Positions 35,087-43,020 of a stretch of DNA of 64,000 nt are shown here, piece after piece (within the stretch, counting starts at the first letter, position 1; each line of letters opens with the position of its first letter). The notes under the pieces were generated by a model. The model was not told where the DNA came from and searched no databases. It saw only the letters and a program-made list of their open reading frames with translations. Origin of the DNA: Defluviitaleaceae bacterium. GTDB lineage: Bacteria; Bacillota; Clostridia; Lachnospirales; UBA5962. The stretch is taken from the NCBI GenBank assembly GCA_009779915.1, contig WRBA01000008.1:1-64000 (forward strand), written 5' to 3'. The translations under genes and the position numbers were made by a program.

Positions 35087-35906
35087 GCCTGATTCACTAA
35101 TCCCTCTAATTGGGGTAATTACGGATATTAAAACAGAAACACCGGATGTTAAAACCTTTACCATAGTGGATAAAGAGGGTAAAAAAGCTTTTGACCACAA
35201 ATCCGGTCAATGTGCAATGATATCCGTTCCCGGGGTGGGGGAGGCGATGTTTTCCATTGCCTCGGCTCCCACAAATACAAAATTTATGGAATTTAGTATT
35301 AAAGCCTGCGGTGTACTGACAGATTATCTTCATACTTTGGAAGCAGGGCAGCAGGTGACGATACGAGGACCTTACGGTAACTCATTCCCTAATGATTTAT
35401 TTAAAAATAAAGATATGCTGTTTATTGCCGGCGGGATAGGGCTTGCTCCTGTTAGGTCTGTTATCAATTATGTATTTGATAAGAGGGATGATTACGGCAA
35501 AGTCGATATTTTGTACGGCGCACGTTCCGCTGATGACTTGGTGTTTAAAGAAGAAATTATGGGTACATGGACTGCGAAAGAAAATACTCATGTACACCTA
35601 ACTATAGACCGCCCTCAAGAAAACTGGGACGGGCACGTAGGGTTTGTACCGGCATATTTAGGTGAGCTGAACTTCAAAAACGATAAGACCGTAATTGTTT
35701 GCGGTCCGCCTATTATGATTAAATTTGTACTTGAAGAACTTGACAAACTGGGCTTTAAAAAAGAGCAGATATATACCACATTGGAATTAAGGATGAAATG
35801 CGGAATCGGCAAATGCGGACGCTGCAATATAGGCTCAAAGTATGTATGTAAAGACGGTCCGGTGTTTCGCTGTGATGAGTTAGATGATATGCCTGAAGAG
35901 TATTAG
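35079..35906 (+). CDS. flxA: FlxA-like NAD(P)H-binding flavoprotein
   Basis: The 275-residue ferredoxin-NADP reductase-fold protein has an FAD domain (MISVPGVGEAMFSIASAPTN, TIRGPYGNSFP), an NAD(P) domain (MLFIAGGIGLAPVRSVINYV, VIVCGPPIMIKFVLEEL) and a C-terminal [2Fe-2S] motif (MKCGIGKCGRCNIGSKYVC). It matches AsrB, sulfhydrogenase gamma and FlxA. It is the probable point where NADH, or NADPH, delivers electrons to the complex, in place of the hydrogenase used in methanogens. Confidence 0.88.
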   Translation: MCKPDSLIPLIGVITDIKTETPDVKTFTIVDKEGKKAFDHKSGQCAMISVPGVGEAMFSIASAPTNTKFMEFSIKACGVLTDYLHTLEAGQQVTIRGPYGNSFPNDLFKNKDMLFIAGGIGLAPVRSVINYVFDKRDDYGKVDILYGARSADDLVFKEEIMGTWTAKENTHVHLTIDRPQENWDGHVGFVPAYLGELNFKNDKTVIVCGPPIMIKFVLEELDKLGFKKEQIYTTLELRMKCGIGKCGRCNIGSKYVCKDGPVFRCDELDDMPEEY

Positions 35907-35932
35907 GTAATCCCAGAAAGGTGAGGACATAA

Positions 35933-36607
35933 ATGGAGAAAATGGCTAATGTGTATTTTTACGGCAAGCATTACTTAGTGCCGGCGGATTTAACTATTAT
36001 GAATGCTATGGAGTATGCAGGCTACCAATTAGTTAGAGGCTGCGGCTGCCGGCATGGATTTTGCGGTGCCTGTGCTACAGTTTATCGAAAAATGGGGGAT
36101 ACTAAATTAAATGCGTGTTTGGCATGCCAAACTCAGGTTGAGGATGGTATGTATGTGGCAATTTTGCCTTTTTTCCCGGCGAGCAAGCGAAAATATGATG
36201 TAAATGAGATAAAACCAACGGAGCAAATCATGATGCAGCTATACCCTGAAATATATGCATGTATCGGATGTAATGCCTGTACCAAATCATGTGCCAGGGA
36301 GCTAAATGTAATGCAATATATAGCCTATGCTCAGCGTAACGAACTTGAAAAATGTGCCCTTGAATCTTTTGACTGTGTTGGCTGTGGTATTTGTGTATCC
36401 CGCTGCCCGGCAGGGATTTCTCATAATTTGGTAGGGCTTTTGGCTCGCCGCCTTACAGGCAAATACCTGCACCCTGAATCGGAGCATACAAAAAAACGTG
36501 CAGCTGATATAGACGAAGGTAAATATGATGATTTAATTGAGCAAATAATGGGAAAACCCCTTGATGAGTTAAAAGAACTGTATAATACAAGAGAGATAGA
36601 GAAATAA
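35933..36607 (+). CDS. Fumarate reductase-type iron-sulphur protein
   Basis: The 224-residue protein follows AGGTGAGG by 6 nt. An N-terminal [2Fe-2S] domain (RGCGCRHGFCGACATVYR, distal Cys in CLACQ) is followed by two [4Fe-4S] motifs, CIGCNACTKSCARELN and CVGCGICVSRCPAGIS. This differs from classical SdhB/FrdB ([2Fe-2S][3Fe-4S][4Fe-4S]), because the first ferredoxin motif keeps all four cysteines and the [2Fe-2S] loop is of a CxC-x4-CxxC type. It lies between the Flx genes and a FrdA-like flavoprotein and should carry electrons into the latter. There is no membrane-anchor gene, so the pair is soluble. Confidence 0.8.
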   Translation: MEKMANVYFYGKHYLVPADLTIMNAMEYAGYQLVRGCGCRHGFCGACATVYRKMGDTKLNACLACQTQVEDGMYVAILPFFPASKRKYDVNEIKPTEQIMMQLYPEIYACIGCNACTKSCARELNVMQYIAYAQRNELEKCALESFDCVGCGICVSRCPAGISHNLVGLLARRLTGKYLHPESEHTKKRAADIDEGKYDDLIEQIMGKPLDELKELYNTREIEK

Positions 36608-36626
36608 AAAGGAAGGAGACGTCAAT

Positions 36627-38240
36627 ATGCTTACGGAGCAAATGCTTGATTCCATTAAAAAAGTGGAGTCAACCAGAAATGGCAGGATGACGCTGGAACC
36701 CCAGCGTATGAGCGCAGATGAAAAAGATGAACTGCTTAAAAAATTCCACCCGGACTATAAAGAGGACGGCTTTTCGGTACTTGAAATCGGACCAAATAAA
36801 GGGGAGAAGGTGCCTTATGAACTATCTAGGCTGCTCCATTCAAATTCTAAAGTGCTGGGGGTCAATCTTGACCTTGATAATGTACGCTATGATGTGGATG
36901 TTTTAATAATAGGCGGCGGCGGCGCAGGTGCCTCAGCGGCTATTGAGGCAAGCAGTGCCGGAGCAAAAACAATGATAGTAACAAAATTGCGTATGGGTGA
37001 TGCTAATTCAATGATGGCTGAAGGTGGCATTCAAGCCGCTGATAAAGACAATGATTCCCCACAGCAGCATTTTTTGGACGCTTTTGGCGGCGGGCATTAC
37101 AAAGCTAAGCCGGAGCTTTTAAAGCGTTTGGTAATGGATGGGCCGGGTGCAGTTGATTGGCTTTCCTCTCTTGGTGTAATGTTTGATAAATACCCTGACG
37201 GCACTATGATAACAACTCACGGCGGCGGCACTTCCAGAAAGCGTATGCATGCCTGTGCCGATTATACAGGTGCCGAAATAATGCGTGTACTTAGAGATGA
37301 GGTAATAAACCGCAGTATTCCTGTGGTGGATTTTTGTGCGGCATTAGAGCTTATATTGGATGAAAATGGCAATGCGGCAGGTGCCGTACTGATGAATATG
37401 GAAACAGGGGAATATCTAATCGCCAAAGCAAAGACAGTAATTATTGCAACAGGAGGCGCCGGGCGGTTACATTACCAAGGGTTTCCCACCAGCAATCATT
37501 ACGGTGCTACAGCGGACGGGCTGGTGATTGCGTACAGAGCCTCCGCAAATTTATTATATCCTGATACCATACAGTATCATCCGACAGGTGTGGCGTATCC
37601 GGATCAATTATTTGGTGCTTTGGTAACGGAGAAAGTACGTTCAATCGGTGCTATGCTTGTGAATATCGAGGGGGACGCCTTTGTTCACCCTCTTGAGACC
37701 AGAGATGTTGCCTGTGCCGCTGTAATACGTGAGTGCAGCGCGCATAAAAAAGGTGTAAAGACCCCAACAGGAGAAGGTGTCTGGCTGGATACACCTATGA
37801 TTGAGGAGAAACACGGTGCAGGTATGATAGAAAAGCGTATACCCGGCATGTTTCGTATGTATATGAATTATGATATTGATATGCGTAAGGTACCTATTTT
37901 GGTTTATCCCACATTCCACTATCAAAACGGCGGCATAGAAATAAATGCGGCCGGCACAACTGATAAAATCCCTAATTTATTTGTAGCAGGGGAGGCCGTA
38001 GGCGGGATACATGGGCGCAACAGGCTGATGGGCAATTCACTCCTTGATATAATTGTATTTGGGCGGCTCGCGGGAAAAAGTGCGGCTAAACTAGCCCCTA
38101 ATATTACGACAGGTAAAATGACCCTGGCGCATATAGATGAATATGCTGAGAAGTTAAAAGCAGCCGGTATAGACACAGGCACGACATCGCCTTTACTGTT
38201 GCCTGAATACACCCGTAAGGTTAATGATATAGCCGATTAA
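36627..38240 (+). CDS. Fumarate reductase/succinate dehydrogenase-type flavoprotein
   Basis: The 537-residue protein is preceded by GGAAGGAG. After an unusual N-terminal extension of about 85 residues come the FAD site (DVLIIGGGGAGASAAIEASS), the FrdA block SMMAEGGIQAA, the active-site region THGGGTSRKRMHACADYTG, QYHPTGVAYP, and the C-terminal GEAVGGIHGRNRLMGNSLLD. The long C-terminal helical domain of SdhA is reduced. It should reduce fumarate to succinate. It is last in the hdr-flx operon and ends in a strong terminator. Whether FAD is covalently bound is unclear. A related alpha,beta-unsaturated-acid reductase is possible, but aspA next door favours fumarate. Confidence 0.88.
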   Translation: MLTEQMLDSIKKVESTRNGRMTLEPQRMSADEKDELLKKFHPDYKEDGFSVLEIGPNKGEKVPYELSRLLHSNSKVLGVNLDLDNVRYDVDVLIIGGGGAGASAAIEASSAGAKTMIVTKLRMGDANSMMAEGGIQAADKDNDSPQQHFLDAFGGGHYKAKPELLKRLVMDGPGAVDWLSSLGVMFDKYPDGTMITTHGGGTSRKRMHACADYTGAEIMRVLRDEVINRSIPVVDFCAALELILDENGNAAGAVLMNMETGEYLIAKAKTVIIATGGAGRLHYQGFPTSNHYGATADGLVIAYRASANLLYPDTIQYHPTGVAYPDQLFGALVTEKVRSIGAMLVNIEGDAFVHPLETRDVACAAVIRECSAHKKGVKTPTGEGVWLDTPMIEEKHGAGMIEKRIPGMFRMYMNYDIDMRKVPILVYPTFHYQNGGIEINAAGTTDKIPNLFVAGEAVGGIHGRNRLMGNSLLDIIVFGRLAGKSAAKLAPNITTGKMTLAHIDEYAEKLKAAGIDTGTTSPLLLPEYTRKVNDIAD

Positions 38241-38258
38241 TCGCTATAACTATAATAC

Positions 38259-38306
38259 AAAAACCCCAAATTCATATATCGTAGGCTAGATAGGTTTGGG
38301 GTTTTT
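38259..38306. terminator. Bidirectional terminator after the frdA-like gene
   Basis: AAAAACCCCAAA pairs with TTTGGGGTTTTT across a 24-nt loop, between convergent genes. Confidence 0.85.
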
Positions 38307-38319
38307 GCGTTATTACTAT

Positions 38320-39153
38320 TTACTTACTGGGCGCTCTGCTTTCGCAAGGCACACTAACCTGGCATTTTCCACAGCCGTATCTGGGGTTGTGCTTATTGAA
38401 TGTTTTATCTAAAAAATCCGAACAAAGCAAATCATTCTTTCCTTCTTTAGTTATCGCATTAACAGGGCAATTTATTATGCACAGACCGCACATAGTACAA
38501 TACTCATAAACATCCTTATAAGCTCGTATATCTTTTTCCAAATCCAGCTCAGTCAAAATGCTTCCAAATCTTCCACATACTCCCTTTTCAGTAATTAAGC
38601 CCTTTGAAAGCCCAAAAGTACCAAGCCCGCATGCGTAAGCTATATGCCTTTCAGACCAGTTAGAGGTAAATCTATTTGTCGTATTTTCATTATTACTCCT
38701 GGAGTCACCTGTTTTAAAGCGTGGGTCCAAATTAGGTATAAGGCTTTTATAACCGGCATCTGACAAAATATTATGTATATAAATAGTAAGCTCTTTTAGG
38801 AAAAACTGACCTTCAATCCGCCCATGGAGCCATTCATCAGCAGGCCAGTCAAGATTTAGGGAATTGGCATACTTAATTTTATCAGCATATGGAAGGAAGA
38901 ATGATATAACAGTCTTAGCTTCCGGCAGCCATTTAAGGGGCGATAAAAAATGTTCACCTATAATATCAGGGCTTTTATACTCATCATACAGCATATCATC
39001 TGCATTGCCAAAAGCAAATATTGGACTGTCAAATATTTTCATACCAACATAATCCTCACTTAAAGCCGCTTCCTTGGAAACATAATTCATTTGTGATTCA
39101 TTTGTAAAGTGTTTCGCGGCTGCAATAATATCCTCTTTAGTGATTATATTCAT
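38320..39153 (-). CDS. QueG-like 4Fe-4S double-cluster protein
   Basis: Start chosen at 39153 (ATG 8 nt after AGGAG); the GTG at 39162 lies in that site. The 277-residue product resembles the epoxyqueuosine-reductase/reductive-dehalogenase-like iron-sulphur family: RHIAYACGLGTFGLSKGLIT, CGRFGSILTELDL, CTMCGLCIINCPVNAI and the second cluster CGKCQVSVPC. It is shorter than QueG and lacks its HEAT-repeat C terminus, so a different cobalamin- or FeS-dependent reductase role is quite possible. It follows an EamA transporter by 16 nt on the same strand. Confidence 0.78.
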   Translation of the reverse strand: MNIITKEDIIAAAKHFTNESQMNYVSKEAALSEDYVGMKIFDSPIFAFGNADDMLYDEYKSPDIIGEHFLSPLKWLPEAKTVISFFLPYADKIKYANSLNLDWPADEWLHGRIEGQFFLKELTIYIHNILSDAGYKSLIPNLDPRFKTGDSRSNNENTTNRFTSNWSERHIAYACGLGTFGLSKGLITEKGVCGRFGSILTELDLEKDIRAYKDVYEYCTMCGLCIINCPVNAITKEGKNDLLCSDFLDKTFNKHNPRYGCGKCQVSVPCESRAPSK

Positions 39154-39169
39154 TTTAAACACTCCTTTT

Positions 39170-40039
39170 TTAGTTTTCTTCCTTAGCTTTTCCTTTCTTC
39201 AGACTCCATATAATTATGGTAGCGACAATTACTACACCTCCAAACATTGATAAAAGAGAGGGTCTTTGCCCATCGAAAACAAAAACCCAAATAGGGCTTA
39301 AAATCGGCTCCAGGGCAGGGATTAAAAGCAGTTCCAAGGGTGTTACTCTTGGTACTGCAAATGAAAGCAGCAAATATGCAAAACCAACCTGAATAGTGCC
39401 TAAATAAATCAATATCCCTAAATCAAACAAAGATGAAATAGGGTTTTGAAAAATAAAAGGCATGGCAAGTATCAAATTTACACCGCTGCCAAATATAAAG
39501 ACATTTCTTGGCACTGATGTTTGCCTTAGTACAACAGCCTGCATACCAAAACTTGCACCTGAAAGTACGGCTATCATATTACCGAAAGTCATGGTAAGGT
39601 CTGCCTGAAAGGTCAACGAATCCACAAGAAAAATACATATACCGGAAAATATAAGTGTAACAGCAACAATGTCCTTGGGAGGCAGTGGTTTTTTAGTAAT
39701 AAAATACAAGTAGATACAAACAAAAATAGGAGCAGTATATTGCAAAACAACTGCATTAGCGGCGGTTGTCATAGTGTTTGCGATTACAAAAAAAGTAGTT
39801 GCGCCGCAGTGTGCAATTATGCCCAACTTAAACCAGCGCGTATTTTCCATCTTAGGCAGCTTTTTAAACACCGCAATAAAAAATATAGCTGCAAAAAAAC
39901 TTCTGTATCCGGAAATAGCAAGCCCATTCGATATTGTTAAAAGCCTGAAAGAAAGCCCTCCGGTACTCCATAAAAATGCTGTAAGTAAAAGTGCGATAAT
40001 CGCTCCTTTTCTGGGGTTTGCTGTTTGTAACATGCTCAT
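39170..40039 (-). CDS. EamA/DMT-family transporter
   Basis: This 289-residue membrane protein has about ten helices in two EamA repeats (AIIALLLTAFLWSTGGLSF and the second half starting near FGNMIAVLSGASFGMQAV; C-terminal LLLIPALEPILSPIWVFVF). EamA proteins export amino acids, nucleosides or other metabolites; no substrate can be assigned. AGGAGCG precedes the start. It is co-directional with the QueG-like gene and divergent from a WYL regulator. Confidence 0.88.
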   Translation of the reverse strand: MSMLQTANPRKGAIIALLLTAFLWSTGGLSFRLLTISNGLAISGYRSFFAAIFFIAVFKKLPKMENTRWFKLGIIAHCGATTFFVIANTMTTAANAVVLQYTAPIFVCIYLYFITKKPLPPKDIVAVTLIFSGICIFLVDSLTFQADLTMTFGNMIAVLSGASFGMQAVVLRQTSVPRNVFIFGSGVNLILAMPFIFQNPISSLFDLGILIYLGTIQVGFAYLLLSFAVPRVTPLELLLIPALEPILSPIWVFVFDGQRPSLLSMFGGVVIVATIIIWSLKKGKAKEEN

Positions 40040-40180
40040 AATACGCTCCTGACGGCCTATAAAAAAATAAATTTATATAATGATAGAAATTAATATAAAT
40101 AATTATTATAATGAGATTATAGTCAAGTGCCCTCAAAATAGTAATAAAAAACACAGTAGTTTTTTGTAGATTGAGGAAGT

Positions 40181-40277
40181 GGACTCCTGTCGTGCATCAA
40201 GGTACGATGGAGTTCCATTGACGATAATATACAGAAAAGTGACAAGTTTTGTTATTGTTTTGGGGTCATTTGACTAT
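40181..40277. promoter_or_regulatory. Hairpin and shared 31-nt motif upstream of the WYL regulator
   Basis: GGACTCC and GGAGTTCC with TCGT/ACGA form an imperfect hairpin at about 40181-40217. Positions 40247-40277 repeat a motif from 18661-18691 at 27 of 31 positions and contain the small palindrome GTCATTTGAC. Its place about 60 nt before the regulator start fits an operator. The gap 40040-40333 holds nothing coding. Confidence 0.5.
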
Positions 40278-40333
40278 ATCATTTATCATGTGCAAAAGCA
40301 ATGCTTTCATCATTTATATCGGGGAGTAGAAAA

Positions 40334-41236
40334 ATGAAAATTGACCGTTTACTTGCTATATTAAATATATTGCTGCAAAATGACCGTGTTAAGGCTCCGT
40401 ATTTGGCTGAGAAGTTTGAAGTCAGCCGCCGCACAATCAGCAGAGACATTGACGCACTCTGCCTTGCCGGTATACCAATTGTTACCTATCAGGGAGCAAA
40501 CGGAGGTATTTCTATTGCGGAAGGGTTTAAACTGGACAAAAGCATTTTAACTGCTGACGAGTTATCCGGCATTATTTCAGCAATTAAAGGTATCGGAAGT
40601 GTTTCGGAAAGTGCGCGTATTGAAAGGATTTTGGATAAACTAGGTGCCAATTCAGAGGCAGTTGTTTCTATGTATGAGCCTGTGGTAATTGACCTTGCTT
40701 CTCACTACAGAGGGCATTTAACTTTTAAAATTGAGACAATTAAACAAGCTATTATTGAGCGGCGTATTATAAAATTTGATTATTTTTACGAAAAAGGTGA
40801 AAATAAGCGGTGTATAGAGCCTTATTTGATTGTTTTTCAGTGGACGTCATGGTATGTACTTGGTTTTTGTTTAGAGCGAATGGACTGGCGATTATTTAAG
40901 CTGGCAAGGTTGTGGAATTTATGCTTATGTGATGAAAAATACATTTTGCGTGATATACCTCCTGAAAAACGCGACTGGAATAGTCACTTAACTGACGATA
41001 TTAAGCTTGTTGCCTTGTTTGATAAATCGGCCAAATATCAGCTTATCGAATCCTATGGCATGGACTCTTACAGAGAAAGTGCTGAAGGGCTGCGGCTGGA
41101 AATAGGTTTTACAAATAAAAGCTATATGATAAGCTGGTTATTGGGTTTTGGAGATAAAGTTAAAGTGTTGGAGCCTTTCTATATTGCGGAAGAGGTTCGG
41201 GAGACCGCAAAGAATATTTTGTCGATATATTCGTAA
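40334..41236 (+). CDS. WYL-domain DeoR/YafY-type transcriptional regulator
   Basis: The start at 40334 follows GGGGAG, giving 300 residues. The N-terminal HTH_11 helix-turn-helix (LLAILNILLQNDRVKAPYLA, FEVSRRTISRDIDALCLAGI) is followed by a WYL ligand domain from about residue 135 (IIKFDYFYEKGENKRCIEPY, WTSWYVLGFCLERMDWRLFK). WYL domains bind nucleic-acid or nucleotide-like ligands. The target genes are unknown; the divergent transporter and the downstream small genes are candidates. Confidence 0.9.
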   Translation: MKIDRLLAILNILLQNDRVKAPYLAEKFEVSRRTISRDIDALCLAGIPIVTYQGANGGISIAEGFKLDKSILTADELSGIISAIKGIGSVSESARIERILDKLGANSEAVVSMYEPVVIDLASHYRGHLTFKIETIKQAIIERRIIKFDYFYEKGENKRCIEPYLIVFQWTSWYVLGFCLERMDWRLFKLARLWNLCLCDEKYILRDIPPEKRDWNSHLTDDIKLVALFDKSAKYQLIESYGMDSYRESAEGLRLEIGFTNKSYMISWLLGFGDKVKVLEPFYIAEEVRETAKNILSIYS

Positions 41237-41312
41237 CAGGACATATAGTTGTCATGTTTGTTATGAGATAATTTAAAGAAAATCAGATGAGTGTGAATAG
41301 GAGATAGCTTTT

Positions 41313-41645
41313 ATGAAAGTAAAAGTAATACGCCAAAATAAATGGGAGCATCCCGGGGAATTTCCAACTTTTGAAAAGGGTACATCGGTTATACTTGCAA
41401 AGGATGAAGATGTGAACTTTTCAGGCTGGTATGCCTGTGATATTGCAGGCTATAAACCCTATGTGCCAAAAGCATTTGTTAATGATGGAAAATTAATAAG
41501 GGACTATAATCCGACAGAGTTAATCCAAATGGAGGGCGATATCCTGGAAGTGCATGAAATTGTTTATGCTTGGCTGCTTGCAACAAATGATAAAGGGCTT
41601 ACAGGCTGGATTCCCGCTGAGTGTGTTATGAGTATAAATTCTTAA
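41313..41645 (+). CDS. Small SH3-like protein
   Basis: The 110-residue soluble protein has no signal peptide. Both halves look like small beta-barrels of variant SH3 type: GWYACDIAGYKPYVPKAFV, and WLLATNDKGLTGWIPAECV near the C terminus. GGAGATAG precedes the start. The function is unknown; similar proteins occur as isolated cytoplasmic genes in Clostridia. The 128-nt gap to the next gene holds no clear signal beyond its ribosome site. Confidence 0.7.
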   Translation: MKVKVIRQNKWEHPGEFPTFEKGTSVILAKDEDVNFSGWYACDIAGYKPYVPKAFVNDGKLIRDYNPTELIQMEGDILEVHEIVYAWLLATNDKGLTGWIPAECVMSINS

Positions 41646-41773
41646 GCATTATTTCAATTGGGGAAGATATTTCTTTTTCGTTTACTATTTTTGCAAAAAA
41701 AATCAGCAAAAGCTAGATTGGAATACGGCATTGACTATGTTAAGGCAGATAATGATTATAGGAGAGTGATAAA

Positions 41774-42472
41774 ATGCTTGATTCAAGATGCGGTATAATA
41801 TGCAGAGAATGCAAATATATGGAGGAAGTAGGATGTACCGGCTGTGTGAGCATAGACAAGCCTTTTTGGGGGGACTTCTGCCCGGTTAAAGACTGTTGTG
41901 AAGGCAAGGGACATGAGTATTGCGGGCAATGCCGCGATTTTCCTTGTGATTTACTAAATAAGTTTGCCTATGACAAAGAGCAGGGGGATAATGGCAAACG
42001 TATTGAAACATGCCGCTTTTGGCGTACTAAAGAGCAGACAATTATCGCAAGGGCAAGCGAGGTAATCAACTCAAAAACCGATTACATAGGCGACGGTATG
42101 GAAGGCTGGGCTATTTTATCGTTAATTGATGAAAATAGTTATCCCACAAGCTCCACTATGACTATTTCAAAGGCGGACGGTATTAACTGGATTACTTTTT
42201 TGTCTGACACCAATGGTAGAAAAGCAAAGCGAATTGCAAAATCTAATAAAGCGTGTGTTTGCCTTGCATCAAGTGAGTATCATATATCACTTGTAGGAAC
42301 AATCGAAATAATTACTGATATAGCCATAAAGCAGGAGCATTGGCAAGAAGTGATTTCGAAGCATTACGGGTCTGACTGGAACGACCCTAGCTGGGCTGTT
42401 TTACGATTTACAACGGAAACATACAACCTTTTCTTTGCCTCTGATGATACGGAAGCAAGGGGGAAATTATAG
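41774..42472 (+). CDS. DUF3795/pyridoxamine-phosphate-oxidase-like fusion
   Basis: This 232-residue protein has two parts. Residues 1-85 are a Cys-rich DUF3795-like domain (CGIICRECKYMEEVGCTGC, CPVKDCCEGKGHEYCGQC, FPCDLL), presumably binding metal. Residues about 90-232 form a split-barrel flavin/PNPOx-like domain (ILSLIDENSYPTSSTMTISK, NWITFLSDTNGRKAKRIAKS, WAVLRFTTETYNLFF) of the general-stress FMN-binding type. The fusion suggests a redox or stress function, but no reaction can be assigned. AGGAGAGTG precedes the start, and the VOC gene follows after 12 nt. Confidence 0.8.
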   Translation: MLDSRCGIICRECKYMEEVGCTGCVSIDKPFWGDFCPVKDCCEGKGHEYCGQCRDFPCDLLNKFAYDKEQGDNGKRIETCRFWRTKEQTIIARASEVINSKTDYIGDGMEGWAILSLIDENSYPTSSTMTISKADGINWITFLSDTNGRKAKRIAKSNKACVCLASSEYHISLVGTIEIITDIAIKQEHWQEVISKHYGSDWNDPSWAVLRFTTETYNLFFASDDTEARGKL

Positions 42473-42484
42473 GAGGATAACACT

Positions 42485-42913
42485 ATGGCAAAAGTATCGC
42501 CATTTCTAACATTTAGCGGAAAATGCGCTGAGGCTATGGAATTGTACGAAAAAGCATTTAAAGCAAAAGTAGCCTACAAAGCCTGCTATGGGGAGGCAAA
42601 TAAAAAAGACTTTACCCTTACGGATGAAGCTCAAAAAGACTGGATTTATCATGCTCAAATGAAAATAGGCAGGCAGACTATTATGCTATGTGACGGCAAC
42701 GAGGAAACCCTCAGCAATGGCACGGAGCAGAGAGCAAGCGAAGTTTGCCTTTGTGTTGAATTTAACACAGAAGAAGAGGTAAAAGCCGCCTATGAGATAA
42801 TGAAGGAAGGCGCGGTAATAATCGAGCCAATGTCGTCTGCCACATACAGCAAGAGTTTTGCCTATTTAGAGGACAAATTTGGTATACGTTGGTGGATAAT
42901 GACCGCACAGTAG
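42485..42913 (+). CDS. PhnB-like VOC-family protein
   Basis: The 142-residue VOC-fold protein is of the PhnB/YjdN type (SPFLTFSGKCAEAMELYEKAF, IYHAQMKIGRQTIMLCD, KSFAYLEDKFGIRWWIM). The function of this subfamily is not settled. The usual His/Glu metal ligands of glyoxalase are only partly evident. AGGAGG lies just before the start, and it is probably co-transcribed with the DUF3795 fusion. Its 3' end overlaps a fragment of another VOC gene in a different frame. Confidence 0.82.
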   Translation: MAKVSPFLTFSGKCAEAMELYEKAFKAKVAYKACYGEANKKDFTLTDEAQKDWIYHAQMKIGRQTIMLCDGNEETLSNGTEQRASEVCLCVEFNTEEEVKAAYEIMKEGAVIIEPMSSATYSKSFAYLEDKFGIRWWIMTAQ

Positions 42914-42999
42914 GAATAGAAGATTGGGGATTTCGTATGGCTTATTTTTGTGACCCGGAAGGCAATTTGTTTGAGCTGATGGACAGAGATATAGTTTAA
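42889..42999 (+). pseudogene. C-terminal fragment of a glyoxalase/VOC gene
   Basis: In the +1 frame relative to the PhnB-like gene, codons ending at the TAA 42997-42999 read IEDWGFRMAYFCDPEGNLF then ELMDRDIV, a classic VOC C terminus (DPEGNLFEL). No start or N-terminal half exists. It is best seen as the remnant of a second VOC gene fused by deletion to the end of the PhnB-like gene. Confidence 0.7.
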
Positions 43000-43020
43000 G
43001 TTTGCACTCGGAGGTAGAGT

